The position numbers were made by a program, and so were the translations under genes. A stretch of 64,000 nucleotides of DNA, taken from Rutpela maculata (lineage: Eukaryota > Arthropoda > Insecta > Coleoptera > Cerambycidae). Below are positions 53,406 through 63,544 of this stretch, in pieces. A model generated the notes under the pieces. The model did not search any database. It saw nothing but the letters and a program-made list of their open reading frames with translations, and was not told the origin of the DNA. The stretch covers positions 134,710,677 through 134,774,676 of the forward strand of contig OW386290.2 in the NCBI GenBank assembly GCA_936432065.2, given 5' to 3'. The first letter of the stretch is position 1. Every line of letters begins with the position of its first letter.

Positions 53406-54567
53406 ACAGTGTGTCCCACTTATTGTAACACCTTCGTAGCTTTATTATATCTTTCTTAAGTAAATTTATTTCAGTCATTGCATGCATTTTTGTTAAGAAA
53501 GAAAGTGCAGATATTTCACAAAATCGTATTAGGCATTTTTTTACTTAAAAACTAATGCAACATTATGATTTTCAAATTACATTTTGCAAATATTAAATAA
53601 TAACATGGAAACAAATTGTTTTTCCAAAAAATCATTTAGAATCGCTTTTTTTAATCACCCACTGTCATCAATACTTTTAAATTCGGCAATCCTTAATGCC
53701 CGAATAATTTACAGGGCCGCTGATTTCAAGTTATTGATTATTTAATATTTGAAAAATGTAAATTTAAGGAAGCCATAATTCGAAAATTATAGATTAATGT
53801 TGCTAAATTTTGGATTTTGGTTCTAAAGCATGCTGAAAAATAATACAAAATACCGAACCATTCTCGTGATTAAATAGATGGTATTGTGCATGTTTGGTTA
53901 AAAAAAAACACATTGGAAGACCACATGTTTTTAACCGGCTTTTAGTAGACTGATCAAAATCAAAATATGTGGTTTTTCCATTTTAAGATATTTTTGTTTA
54001 TAAATTCAGAAGGTAGTTTTGTTTTAGAGCATTTATATCCAAATGATGATCAAAAGAAATACATAAATTCAAAAGGAAACTGGAAGTATGCATATTTTTG
54101 CGAGCTATTAAAATTATGTAAATAAGGCGCGATTTCAACTGCACTCACTTAAAAGTTTGTGACACTTTCTTGGCAATTGCATTGAGCTTTATTTTCCCTC
54201 AATTAGCTTTATTAGATCAAGCTAAGCCTGCGTATTTATTTGCATATACATTTGTATATTTTAACCCATTCAGTGCCAGACTGTTTTGATGACTTCCCCT
54301 GAGGAGCCGAGGAAAGTTATAATATCAAACAATAATAGTTACAATAATGGATGTCACCGCACTGAAGGTGCGTGGTCGGCCGCCAACGGAAATACCCCAG
54401 CACACACCCGGTGTGTGGTTGCTATTGAAAGGTTTAAACTGTTTTGTATTTGCAATAATGAAGTGTGCATAAAATATTACATGAATAACGTTGGTCAATT
54501 GATCAAAAGCAGTAGACCAGTCAAATTTCATTAATATTAAAGATTAAACCTATTATTTTTATTTTAG
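53406..54567. other. NTH1 intron 2, remainder
   Basis: Starts with TACAGTGTGTCCCACTTATT, a Tc1/mariner-style end with no partner found. At about 54256, TTAACCCATTCAGTGCC looks like one end of a piggyBac-type MITE, again unpaired. Confidence 0.35.
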
Positions 54568-54727
54568 AGCAAGGTAAAATATATAAAGAAGACCACAGAA
54601 ATTCTACAGAAGGAGTACAACTGTGATATACCAAATACTGTAGAGGATCTTTGCAAACTACCTGGAGTTGGACCAAAAATGGCCCATATTTGTATGAAAA
54701 CTGCTTGGGGAGAGGTCACAGGAATAG
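54568..54727 (+). CDS. NTH1: Endonuclease III homologue, exon 3
   Basis: Residues 275-327 plus the first base of Gly328. Reads SKVKYIKKTTEILQKEYNCD, then the helix-hairpin-helix LCKLPGVGPKMAHICM with the catalytic Lys311, and KTAWGEVTGIG. Acceptor ATTTTAG, donor G then GTAGAC in phase 1, which matches exon 4. Lys311 forms the Schiff base in the lyase reaction. Confidence 0.95.
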
Positions 54728-54762
54728 GTAGACATTTTCTTTAAAATCACATATATCGCAAT

Positions 54763-55477
54763 CAGAGATGTTAAATGACGTCATTTAACGTCATGGCATC
54801 ATGACCGGTCATGACCAAGGGCCTTGTAAAATGATATTTTATAAAACTAATGCAATATATCAGGTGGATTTAATTTCACCTTCACGGATTTTCTGGATTT
54901 GTCGTTTTTCAACTTTATTTTTATTTGTTCTGGACATTTTTCACACTTATCGATTAATTGCTTCAGCATTCTGGTGGCATGTAGAGCGTATTGTTTTTTG
55001 CAGAATTTGCATGCATAAATTGACACTTTTTGTTTAGAGTTATTTGCCAAAGGTCCACGAGAAAAATAGTCAAATACTTTTCCTTTTCCCTTCATTGTTA
55101 GCAGTTCATTGAATATGGAATATGAACCAGACTGTCGGTCTACAGATATTAAAGTAAAAAAGAAACAAACTCAGGCACTTAACCTAAAACTGAGATTCTG
55201 ATTTATAATTTAATTTCAGATTTCGCCAATTTCTGCTATTTTTGAGTTTCTAATCCAGTTATTATGATGTTTTAAACTAAATATGGCCAATAGGGACAAT
55301 AACTTACCAGTGTTTCACTTGCGCAATGCGCATTCGCAACTTTATTTACAGTGATGCACAAATAAATGTAAACTAAAACAAACCTAATGTTTGAGGTTAG
55401 GGTAAGATGGTCATGACCACAGTCATTTTGGATTGTGACGTGACGCTCATTTAAGTCATGACCCACTCACATCACCG
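54763..55477 (-). mobile_element. Mini-hAT encoding only a BED finger
   Basis: Ends CAGAGATGTTAAATGACG and (complement) CGGTGATGTGAGTGGG. The flanking 8-mers are ATCGCAAT and ATCTAAAT (6 of 8 match). Sub-terminal sequence is rich in GTCATGAC and ACGTCA words. The only coding piece is 54847-55095 on the - strand. Probably an internally deleted hAT. Confidence 0.6.
54847..55095 (-). pseudogene. BED-type zinc finger of a hAT transposase
   Basis: 82 residues: KVFDYFSRGPLANNSKQKVS, YACKFCKKQYALHATRMLKQ, then DKCEKCPEQIKIKL. The C-x2-C ... H-x4-M-L ... C-x2-CP order is the DNA-binding BED finger at the N-terminus of hAT transposases; the second His of the finger is replaced (K-Q-L-I-D where H is usual). 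The frame then runs into a stop with no catalytic domain. If expressed it could bind TIRs without cutting. Confidence 0.65.
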
Positions 55478-55630
55478 ATCTAAATCAAAATTTAAAGAGA
55501 AAATCTTTAGGTATCGATAAAAAGATCCTATTGTAGAGTATAAGGTTGCTTAATAACTCATCATCCCCACCAAAAAATGTCATTAGCCAATGAACAGCTG
55601 GTGTAAATCACACCAGATGCAGGGCCTTAA

Positions 55631-57541
55631 GTAGTAATAAAAATGTAAATAAGAATCACACAGAGAAAATAAAACGCGATGAATTTAATAATTATTTTGT
55701 CAATATCCCAGAGGAAATTCTAAAAGCTATGCCTGTAAGTAGCACAACATATACTGATTTTATGGTAAAAGTTACAGAACATCAGTTCACTTTTACAAAA
55801 GTAACCCCACAAGAAGTATATGAGGCAGTAATCTCAATAATCTCACTAAAAAATAGAGCATGTAAGGACGTATGTGACATAAACACAAATATTATTAAGT
55901 CAATAATGCACGCAATTTTATTACCACTGACAAAATTAATTAATATGTGTATAGAGGACAACAGCTTGAAAATCTCCAAGGTGGTGCCCATATATAAAAA
56001 AAACGATATCAATGATCCTTCAAATCACCGACCAATTTCTGTCATCCCATATTTCGCAAAAGTCTATGAAATTCTATTAAAAACTCAGTTGTCAAACTAT
56101 TTCGAAACTAATAATTTCTTTAACTCCAGCCAATATGGTTTCAGGAATAAACTATCTACTACTTTAGCCATCGACAAACTAACTTCTATCATAAACTCTG
56201 GTTTAGAGGAGGGGAAATATATATCGTCTCAATTCCTGGATCTCACGAAGGCATTTGACTGTGTGTCTCATGACATACTTCTAAATAAACTAGAATACTA
56301 CGAATTCTCAGTAGAAAGTATATTATTATTAAAGTCATACCTGTCCAATCGCCTACAGTACGTCAATTACAATGGAACTAAATCCAACCTACTCTCAGTG
56401 AAACATGGTGTTCCTCAAGGGTCCATTCTAGGCCCAATTTTAATTCTTATATATATAAATGACCTGCCCAATTCAGCAGGCAGAATAGACTATTCTATTT
56501 GCCGATGATACCAATCTAACTGATGTAAATAGTAACCTTGGGACTATTGAATGATGCCAATGATATACAGACAAATATACAAAACTGGTTCCTAGCAAAC
56601 CGTCTAAATCTATATACCTCAAAAACTGAGGTAATAGTATTCAGTTTAAGAAATATGGAAGAAGTAGATAATCCAACATCAACCAAATTTCTTGGGCTAA
56701 ACTTGGACCCGAAACTACTATGGGATGAACATACGTCTTATGTCTGTAAAAAAATCTCCAAAAATATCTATTTGCTTAGAAATATTTAAGTCAAAATTTC
56801 CCTAAATGCATTGGTAACCGCATACCATGGCTTAATCCATTCGGTATTCATCTGCCAACGTGTTTTCCGGGCAGAGGCAGGCCATACGTATTATTTCAGG
56901 ACTTAAGTTTAGAGACGACTGCAGAGAACAGTTTAAAATATTAAATATACTAACAGTACCATGTACCTATATACTCCAATGTCTCCTTTACATAAAAAGT
57001 AACCTGCACAAATATACATCACGCAATGAATTACATTCTTATAATGTCAGAAATAAGTACAACATTCATCAAAATTTTCTACGCCTCATTAAAATTAGGG
57101 ATGGTACAGGATACTATGGGATCCAGTTATTCAACGCACTGCACTGCCTCCCGAAATAAAACTTAAATGACACAATATTTAAAACCAGAATAAAAATGTA
57201 TCTACTTACAAATGCCTTTTACAGTATCGAAGAATTTTTATCAAGCGACTTAGCTTTAATTTAAATTCATTAAGAGAAGTAATAAGAAAAATAAGAAAGG
57301 GTATGTTTATCTGCAGTTTCTTTAAAAAAAAAAAGTTATACATCAATCCTATTTTAACCAAATCCATGGGTAGTTACTAAGCAGCATTATTTATTGCTTC
57401 AAAATTTTATTTATTTCAATTGTTTGTCCCACAATTTTTGTCTATTATACAATCATTGTTTTATACCTATTTGTAAGTGTAACTCTGTTTGACGTGTGTA
57501 CAGTTTTATAATTTTTAACATGAATAAATCTATCTATCTAT
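55631..57541 (+). mobile_element. CR1/Jockey-type LINE with (CTAT)n tail
   Basis: Starts in the linker before RT (KRDEFNNYFVNIPEE) and ends with AATAAATCTATCTATCTATC. Inserted in M1 between AGGGCCTTA and TCAAAATATTG with no clear target duplication. 5'-truncated: no endonuclease. Confidence 0.85.
55729..57159 (+). pseudogene. LINE reverse transcriptase, frameshifted
   Basis: The open frame 55729-56508 shows KISKVVPIYKKNDINDPSNH (RPIS follows), QYGFRNKLSTTLAI, LDLTKAFDCVSHDIL (first catalytic Asp) and KHGVPQGSILGP. A shift near 56500 places the FADDTNL catalytic box in another frame; the next pieces are 56538-56789 (NRLNLYTSKTEVIVF, STKFLGLNLDPKL) and 56860-57159 (RQAIRIISGLKFRDDCREQF). All expected RT blocks are present in order, but at least two shifts and one stop make it inactive. 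Confidence 0.88.
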
Positions 57542-57862
57542 CAAAATATTGTAAGAATTTGTGTAATGTTAATTAAGCAAAGAACTCGTAACTGGAACGA
57601 GCTCGCAATGACCCGCTTTTATGGTTGGTGGTAATTATCTTCGCATTTTGAGTCACTCTTCTGCACGCTGGTAGTGAGGATAAGTTGTAGAATGTAACAC
57701 TACAGATCATAGTATACGTCAGACCATATTTCGGGCCAGTACAGAGTGAGATAACTGCGCCGCTACTGCGCATTCGAAGAACAAGGATAGTCTGACTTTC
57801 CACCTCCGCACTGACTTCTTCGCCTAAAAGCGTAAATTAGGGAACCTCATAGTCTACAAATC

Positions 57863-58391
57863 TTGATTGTAGAGTAGTATTACTAAGAGAACATGCTTGA
57901 AAAAAAAATGTGCAGAAACGAGTTTGTGTGTGCCCTTTATTTTAGGCCAATGAAAGCAAATTGTGTCATATTCCAGGTCGGGACCAGTTGTACCGGTAGT
58001 TTGTAGAAATGTTGTGTTTTCCGGCGGTCATTAAATTACTTTCGCTATCAGGGAGCTTAAACTATGTAACACCAGAGTTGGGGAAGTTTTAATTTACCGC
58101 ATTACACAGCTTCTCGACTATGAAAATTTAATCGCAAATACACATCCTTATTCTCAAGATGACGTTATGCCACTTGTAAAAATATTCGGACACATTGGCT
58201 CCACCTCGAGCATCTCATAATAATACTACCCTACTTATAGTCTAGGAGATAGCTACATATATGGGGCCTGGGTTATAACCTGCTGGCATTGCTGTTTTGT
58301 TTTAGCAAATATTTTTTTGAGTATTTTGTCTTATGTGAGTCTGACAGTTTTGGTGCTAGCCGCCCCCGAAAATATTCAATTGTGGAAGAGA
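57863..58391. other. Intron 3 interval, nothing recognised
   Basis: Ordinary AT-rich sequence with no repeat boundary or coding exon I can support. Confidence 0.35.
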
Positions 58392-58610
58392 GTATAACCC
58401 TTTGGAAATGGTGTTAGTTGAAGAGGGTATCTTGGCGATCAACATTCGATATATGCCAACATTTTTTTCTCTTTGGCCATAACTGATGTTGCCAGTGCTG
58501 CCAAGTGCACGGAGAAAAAATGTTGGCATATATCGAATGTTGATCACCAAGATACCCTCTTCGACTAACACCAAGCCCCAAAGAGTTATACCACAGAAGA
58601 CCTATACCAG
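58392..58610. repeat. Hairpin with about 95-bp arms
   Basis: GAAGAGGGTATCTTGG followed by ATCAACATTCGATATATGCC is mirrored with about 3 mismatches; loop about 30 bp. Open frames on both strands are mirror images. Confidence 0.88.
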
Positions 58611-58683
58611 AAGTGCCACTGTGCAGAACGTTTGATGTTTCATTGGTAAATTGGGCCATCTTGTTGGCGGTTTTATTGTCAAC

Positions 58684-59436
58684 TAGGGATGGGACGGATG
58701 TGCTTTTGGCCGGATAACCGGATGCAGTATATCCGTCCTGTTCAAAATCCGGTCCGGCCGGATATCTTGCCTTTTCAAGCAGTCGCTTTATCTACGAGCA
58801 GGTCGCGATATTTACAATTAAATTCAAGTCGTATTGTCCTGTCCTGTCAATCTTGCACATTGCTGCAAGTAATTGTAATTAAAGAAGTGCGCATGGTACA
58901 CCAGAACAGAACTAATAACAATTAATAATAAATATTTATATATGTGTACTTGGTTCTATCCACAGTTATGGTGTTTTTGTATTTATTAATATTATGATTT
59001 TCTAAGGAACTTCATTCTCAGAAGAACCAGCAACCGGCATCTGTCTTTTGAAATTACATGCATTTTGTGTAATTACATCAAATTAAAAAGTAATTTCTCG
59101 CGATCGTTAGTAGTCGCGGTCATTAGCAATACAATGGAGAAAAATTGCTATACATACCGCTACCACTACTACTGTATTCGTGAAGAATTTAAGACTTATT
59201 GTTTTATATTTGTTATTTATTTTGATTGTAGTTTCTAGTTCATTGTTAATTTTATAAATATTTTGATATATAACTGACAATTAATAAATAACATTTAAGT
59301 TTCATTCATTTTGGACAGTTTTTATCTGGCCGGATGTTGACCGGATTTTTTTCATATCCGGCCGGAGCCGAATATCCGGTTTAGAAGCCGGATTGGCCGG
59401 ATGCAGTAGCCGGACCGGATATCTGTCCCATCCCTA
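58684..59436. mobile_element. hAT MITE with CCGGAT clusters (TSD ttgtcaac)
   Basis: TAGGGATGGGAC and its complement; perfect TTGTCAAC at 58676-58683 and 59437-59444. Both sub-terminal regions (58705-58765 and 59325-59425) contain multiple CCGGAT/ATCCGG words. The AT-rich middle has no ORF. Same TAGGG-type start as the 42194 element but a different TIR. Confidence 0.93.
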
Positions 59437-59531
59437 TTGTCAACCTATAATTCTGCTCTTTTCTGTTTTTCAAAATATCTAATCATATAATGTTATTGCT
59501 TACCAGTGCGCTCCACCGGTGAATTTTTTTA

Positions 59532-59598
59532 GCTAAAATTTGTTTATTTCGAAGTGTGAAGAGAAATCTTCGTAATAAACAAATTTTAGTTAAAAACT
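59532..59598. repeat. Short hairpin
   Basis: GCTAAAATTTGTTTATT pairs with AATAAACAAATTTTAGT around a TCGAAGTGTGAAG-containing loop. Confidence 0.8.
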
Positions 59599-59754
59599 TT
59601 CTTCAATAGAAGTGTAGTATTCATTTACTTACAAAAATATCTTTTTTTCAGTTTAATAACGCCAGCCGTTAGGCTAAAAACTGCTTTTTCCCAGCCAAGA
59701 CTTTTAGTTCAGTACTTTTTAATAGACGATGTAACCAACATAACGTTAAATTTT

Positions 59755-59850
59755 AAGTTTTTCAAGTTTATTCTCATTTTTAATGTTTGTATACGCATTT
59801 TTAGCTTGGAGTACTGGCTCCAAGCCAATATTTAAAAATTCATGTAAATA
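59755..59850 (-). repeat. Paralogous empty site of the 42194 hAT
   Basis: Reverse complement of 42122-42193 joined directly to 45697-45745, with a single copy of GTATACAA (59787-59794 as TTGTATAC). About 85 percent identity by eye. Confidence 0.85.
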
Positions 59851-60259
59851 ATTTTTCAATATTGTTCAATATTGTTGATTGATTGATATTGTTGATTAAT
59901 AAAAATAGACTGTAATTACAGGTTAGATTTCCAACCTAGAAAAAGAGTCCTAGTTTCTAGACCATTTTAGGATGACGTCACGATAAGTCGGCCTTATTGC
60001 CTGAGGGACAACCAAACAAAGTAGTAATCTCAATTTTAAACGTGAAATAAAAATAAAATGCCACCCTTTTGTGCGATGAGGTCCGATTGTGTGTGTTTAT
60101 TTTGAATGTAAAAAAAGCTTACGAGAAAGGTAAAGAAATCATTTTCTGGCAGAGTCTATTGAATACTACATAGCCATAATATAACATACTTATCACTGAA
60201 ATTTAGCACTTACTTATTTAAATGTAAACTTGCCTTGTCCATAACAATGAATACATTTG
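59851..60259. other. Intron 3 interval
   Basis: Contains TTCAATATTGTTCAATATTG and a GATGACGTCACGATAAG stretch. I considered a short + open reading (ATG 60058) but found nothing supporting it. Confidence 0.3.
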
Positions 60260-60538
60260 AGTTTATCTTTCTTGCACAAATCCAGCCTTATAATATTTAT
60301 ATGCTTGTAAAAATTTGTATGCCTTTAACTGCTAGCCTGTGTAGAAGCTGTGAGTCAACACTAAGTAATTTACCATATTAATTACGGATACACAAGATAA
60401 AATAGACAAATCTGCAGAAAGGTCTCCAGTCTCCACTCCAAGGGTGTACGGGTCAATATTGTCTATTATTTTGATTTTCTCATCATAGCGATACTTTACA
60501 TCACCCATAAGGGTTGAATAATATTCACTACTTGACAT
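60260..60538 (-). pseudogene. N-terminal fragment of an arthropod transposon ORF
   Basis: On the - strand, ATG 60538 gives MSSSEYYSTLMGDVKYRYDE, IDNIDPYTLGV, then VINMVNYLVLTHSFYT. After a one- or two-base shift near 60335 comes LKAYKFLQAYKYYKAGFVQE. The order IDxxDPYxL, D/N-x-V-N-Y-L-V, S-x-Y-T, K-A-Y-K-S/F-L-x-A-Y is one I recognise from a repeated arthropod family, often found with the SWIM/YqaJ-like ORF suggested at 27242. Function unknown, truncated. Confidence 0.5.
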
Positions 60539-60885
60539 TATTACGAAAACACACACAGTTTTTCAAGAAAAACTAGAAAAAAATATATAAAACCACGCAA
60601 ACTGCGGTTAGCTGTTACGTCACGTGCAGATGCCCTATAATAGCCACATTGCCTACCCTTCACCCCACTTCAGCTTTAGCTTTTCCGATGAAACTTTGTG
60701 ATTGGTGTTGTCTCCTCTTAAGTAGTCCCTACAAACACCAGTATACTTTTCATCACACTTAAATATTATTACTGTACACACCTTTCGCCAACGTTGTCAT
60801 CATCTGGTAACTGGTGTTTTGATGTTTGTGGAAACTACTTTGTTATAGGTATTTTAATTTTAATTAATTTTAAATTTTTTTTTAG

Positions 60886-61118
60886 GTGTTGATACTCATG
60901 TTCATCGAATTTCAAATCGGTTAGGCTGGGTTAAGTCAAAAAATCCCGAAGGAACAAGAAAAGCTCTAGAGGGCTGGCTTCCTCAAGAGTTATGGAGTGA
61001 AGTGAACCACTTGCTTGTGGGATTCGGACAACAGATCTGCCAACCCCTAAAACCGCAATGTGCAACTTGTTTAAATTACGAAATATGTCCGTTTGGGATT
61101 AAAAATCTTAAAAAGTAA
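60886..61118 (+). CDS. NTH1: Endonuclease III homologue, exon 4 and stop
   Basis: Residues 328-404. Gly328 is completed across the splice, then VDTHVHRISNRLGWV with catalytic Asp330, EGWLPQELWSEVNHLLVGFG and the iron-sulfur loop. Cys379-x6-Cys386-x2-Cys389-x5-Cys395 is the exact [4Fe-4S] spacing of the Nth family. The C-terminus is CPFGIKNLKK before TAA. No frame damage anywhere, so the gene is most likely functional despite introns of 15.6, 1.5 and 6.2 kb. Confidence 0.96.
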
Positions 61119-61198
61119 ATGGAGGCCACTGTAGAGTGGTGATTATGCATGTTATTGTTTTTATAAGTGTATTTATTTGTTTTGTATTTTTTATATCC

Positions 61199-61204
61199 AA
61201 TAAA
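61199..61204 (+). terminator. Poly(A) signal of NTH1
   Basis: AATAAA 81 bases after the stop. Further AATAAA at 61304 and 61373 are possible alternatives. Confidence 0.6.
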
Positions 61205-61707
61205 AATTTTTTTAAGAAAAGACCTGAACATGGTCCTTACTTTATTCTCTTTCTTGTCTGCATTTGCAAAGATATAATTGGCTTACAATACGCATTTTGT
61301 AAAAATAAATTTAACCTGTATTTAACCGAAAGCACGTATTAAATACAGCGTGATTTACCATGATATGTGGAAAATAAAATGATGTACTAGTCTTCAATGT
61401 GGGAAAGCCCCTACAAAATTCTTGAGTGATCCCAGATAATTCAGTATATTAAAAAGGGTTAAAACTTACGAAGATACGCTACTGTTACGTGTCTGTGGTC
61501 AGTAATAAAGCGATGAACTTACTTCTGAAAGAACATATCGGAGATGTTTACATTTCCTTAATTGGCATAAAAAGTTAAGCTGGCGTGTGCGGTCAAAGTG
61601 CCGCGTTTTTTGCTTTTGGTCGAACAATTAATTATTTATTTTTTTTTTATTTATTTGCTTTTATCATGATTAGAGAATATTATTATTATTGTTTTGCTTT
61701 TTTGCTG
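61205..61707. other. Downstream of NTH1
   Basis: Mostly unremarkable AT-rich sequence, with a short scrap of the 239-bp satellite family (TTATTTGCTTTTATCATGAT) at 61640-61685. Confidence 0.4.
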
Positions 61708-63402
61708 CACATTAGGCGGGAAAAAGCAGCATCTGCCAAAAAAATCCAAATGAGCTGAAATTTTGCATACACCTTTATTTTAATCTTAGAAGCAATGTCT
61801 GAAAAGTCTTCATCGATATCGCGCTTGCGTCTTCAGTTATTCAAGGTCAAAGGGCACAGAAATCAATTTTTCTCAAATATCTTGCTTCCTATGGGTGCTT
61901 AACTTTTTTGGTTATTACAAAAAATGAAGACTAGGAAATTCTCTACAAAAAAGGTTATATACGTTTTCTGTAAATACCAAACACTTAAGTTTTGATGGAA
62001 GGTACACAACTCTATATATATTCAATACCTGAACCATTATTTTCCAAGCAACAAAAATTCATGACTAATTAAAAATATTAGAGAGGATATGCAATATTCT
62101 AGACACGGCGTGGCAGTGCAAATGGGCGGCGCGGAAGGAGAGGCGGGGGCTTGAAACGCGCTTGAAAAATCACTACAGCACATCACAACTATCGTTGGAG
62201 AAGATGTAGATCTTTGAATTCTCCTAATAGACCGTGCTTCTTTATAAGTTTGCTTCCTCAAACCGGGTAGAGGAAAAATAGAATCAAAGATATACTCTTC
62301 TTCTAGTACAGATAAGTTTCCTAATTTATAAAAATCGTCTATTATTTCTACATGCTATCACCAGGTGTGACACAACATCTGCACTCGTTAGCAAAGGAAA
62401 AATAAAAGTTCTCAAAATGTTCGAAAAATGCCCAGACTTGCAGCAATCAGTGGAAGTTTTTAAGCAGGAAAATTGTCCAGTAGAAACTATTTTACAAAAT
62501 GGAGTACGCATTCTTCTGGTAATGTATGGAGCTCGTAAATCAGAAGTATCCATTAACAACTATCGATACATGATATTCGCGAAGTCAACAAGATTCAACA
62601 CCGCACCGCTTTGAAACTGTCTTCACTTCCACCTACTGCCGCACCCGCTCACTAACATCTGAGTCGAGTTTATGATCAGATACAGAATTGGCTTGGTAAT
62701 GATTTAAATCCTGAACAGTGGAGGTGGATGATCAATAATCATATTTTGGAGCCCCCTAAGACCCCATCGTCACCTGTGCTAGATGTACTTCTAAACACCA
62801 TCTTTTGCAATTACACTAAAGGATGTAACACAAATTGCGGGTGCAAAAAAGTTGGGCTGTCTTGTTCAATACTTTGTGGCCACTGTCATGGTCACTCATG
62901 TCGAAGGTGCTATCGCAGACTCAATAGAAAATATTCAAGATGAAGAATGTAATTAAATTAATCCAGAAAATATTACAGTTTACAAAAGAAAATGATGAGA
63001 AAGAAGTTAACGAAGAGATAGAAGATGACGAAGAGGAACGTGGAGGGGGAGGGAGAGGACGAGGACGAGCTATAGAAGGTAATTAAAACAAGGAAAAACA
63101 TGGATTATGCCTACTTGGCAAACAACGTAAAACACGCACCTTGCACCCCCACCTCCGAGGTGGTATGGAAACAGATACACCGCTGTTCAATATTTCTCTA
63201 ACGTATAGCGTGAAAACGGTTGGTTATTATGATCCATAGGAAGCAGGATATTTGCGAGAAACTGATTTCCTTGACCTTGAATAACTGAAGACATAATCGC
63301 GATATTGATGGGAAGTTTTGAGACATTATTTGCAAAGTCAAAATAAAGTTGTATGCAAAATTTCAGCTCACTTGAATTTTTTAGCAGACGGATTCTAATG
63401 TG
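61708..63402 (+). mobile_element. Second CXC-encoding TIR element
   Basis: CACATTAGGCGGGAAAAAG at the left and (complement) CACATTAGAATCCGTCTGC at the right; inverted arms of about 190 bp share GAGCTGAAATTTTGCATAC, TCTTCAGTTATTCAAGGTCA and TGCTTCCTATGG. The arms differ from R2, yet the encoded protein is of the same kind as at 49890. Length 1.7 kb; the ORF is incomplete. Confidence 0.75.
62345..62945 (+). pseudogene. CXC-domain transposon ORF
   Basis: Reads LHAITRCDTTSALVSKGKIK (the H-A-x-x-x-C-D-T-T-S-A...G-K block), then MFEKCPDLQQSVEVF, ILQNGVRILLVMYGA, NYRYMIFAKS. After a shift near 62610: SLPPT, VYDQIQNWLGNDLNPEQWRW, and the cysteine region FCNYTKGCNTNCGCKKVGLS with CSILCGHCHGHSC. These blocks in this order define a large, repeated family of uncharacterised arthropod and cnidarian proteins. 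The N-terminal portion is missing and there is at least one frameshift. The CXC region probably binds zinc; the GCDTTSA block is the likely functional core, role unknown. Confidence 0.75.
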
Positions 63403-63544
63403 ACTCTACTTGTTGTAGAGTTCACTAGCATAGGGTCAATGACTTTTCGACTTATTTTGTTATTTTTGTATTGTGATTTGATTAAAACCAAAAATTCACT
63501 TCTACCTTCTCCAGTCTGATAACGTTACGTCAGATTGGTTAAAA
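63403..63544. other. Spacer between the CXC element and R1
   Basis: About 140 bp of AT-rich sequence containing CAGTCTGATAACGTTACGTC. Nothing recognised. Confidence 0.4.

Larger units (their letters stand above)
55529..57862. mobile_element. MITE family M1, copy split by a LINE
   Basis: Left TTGTAGAGTATAAGGTTGC and right complement TTTGTAGACTATGAGGTTCC. Internal sequence equals 1652-2093 except for 55631-57541. A segment with GGTTCTTCTAG present in the first copy is missing at about 57743. Confidence 0.85.

Noticed and set aside
53406..53650. Tc1/mariner MITE starting TACAGTGTGTCCC
   Set aside because: Only one end is visible; the similar CACACTGTA at 52712 points the wrong way to pair with it.
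58356..58659. Open frames of 72 and 81 codons
   Set aside because: They follow the 58392-58610 hairpin and have no domain.
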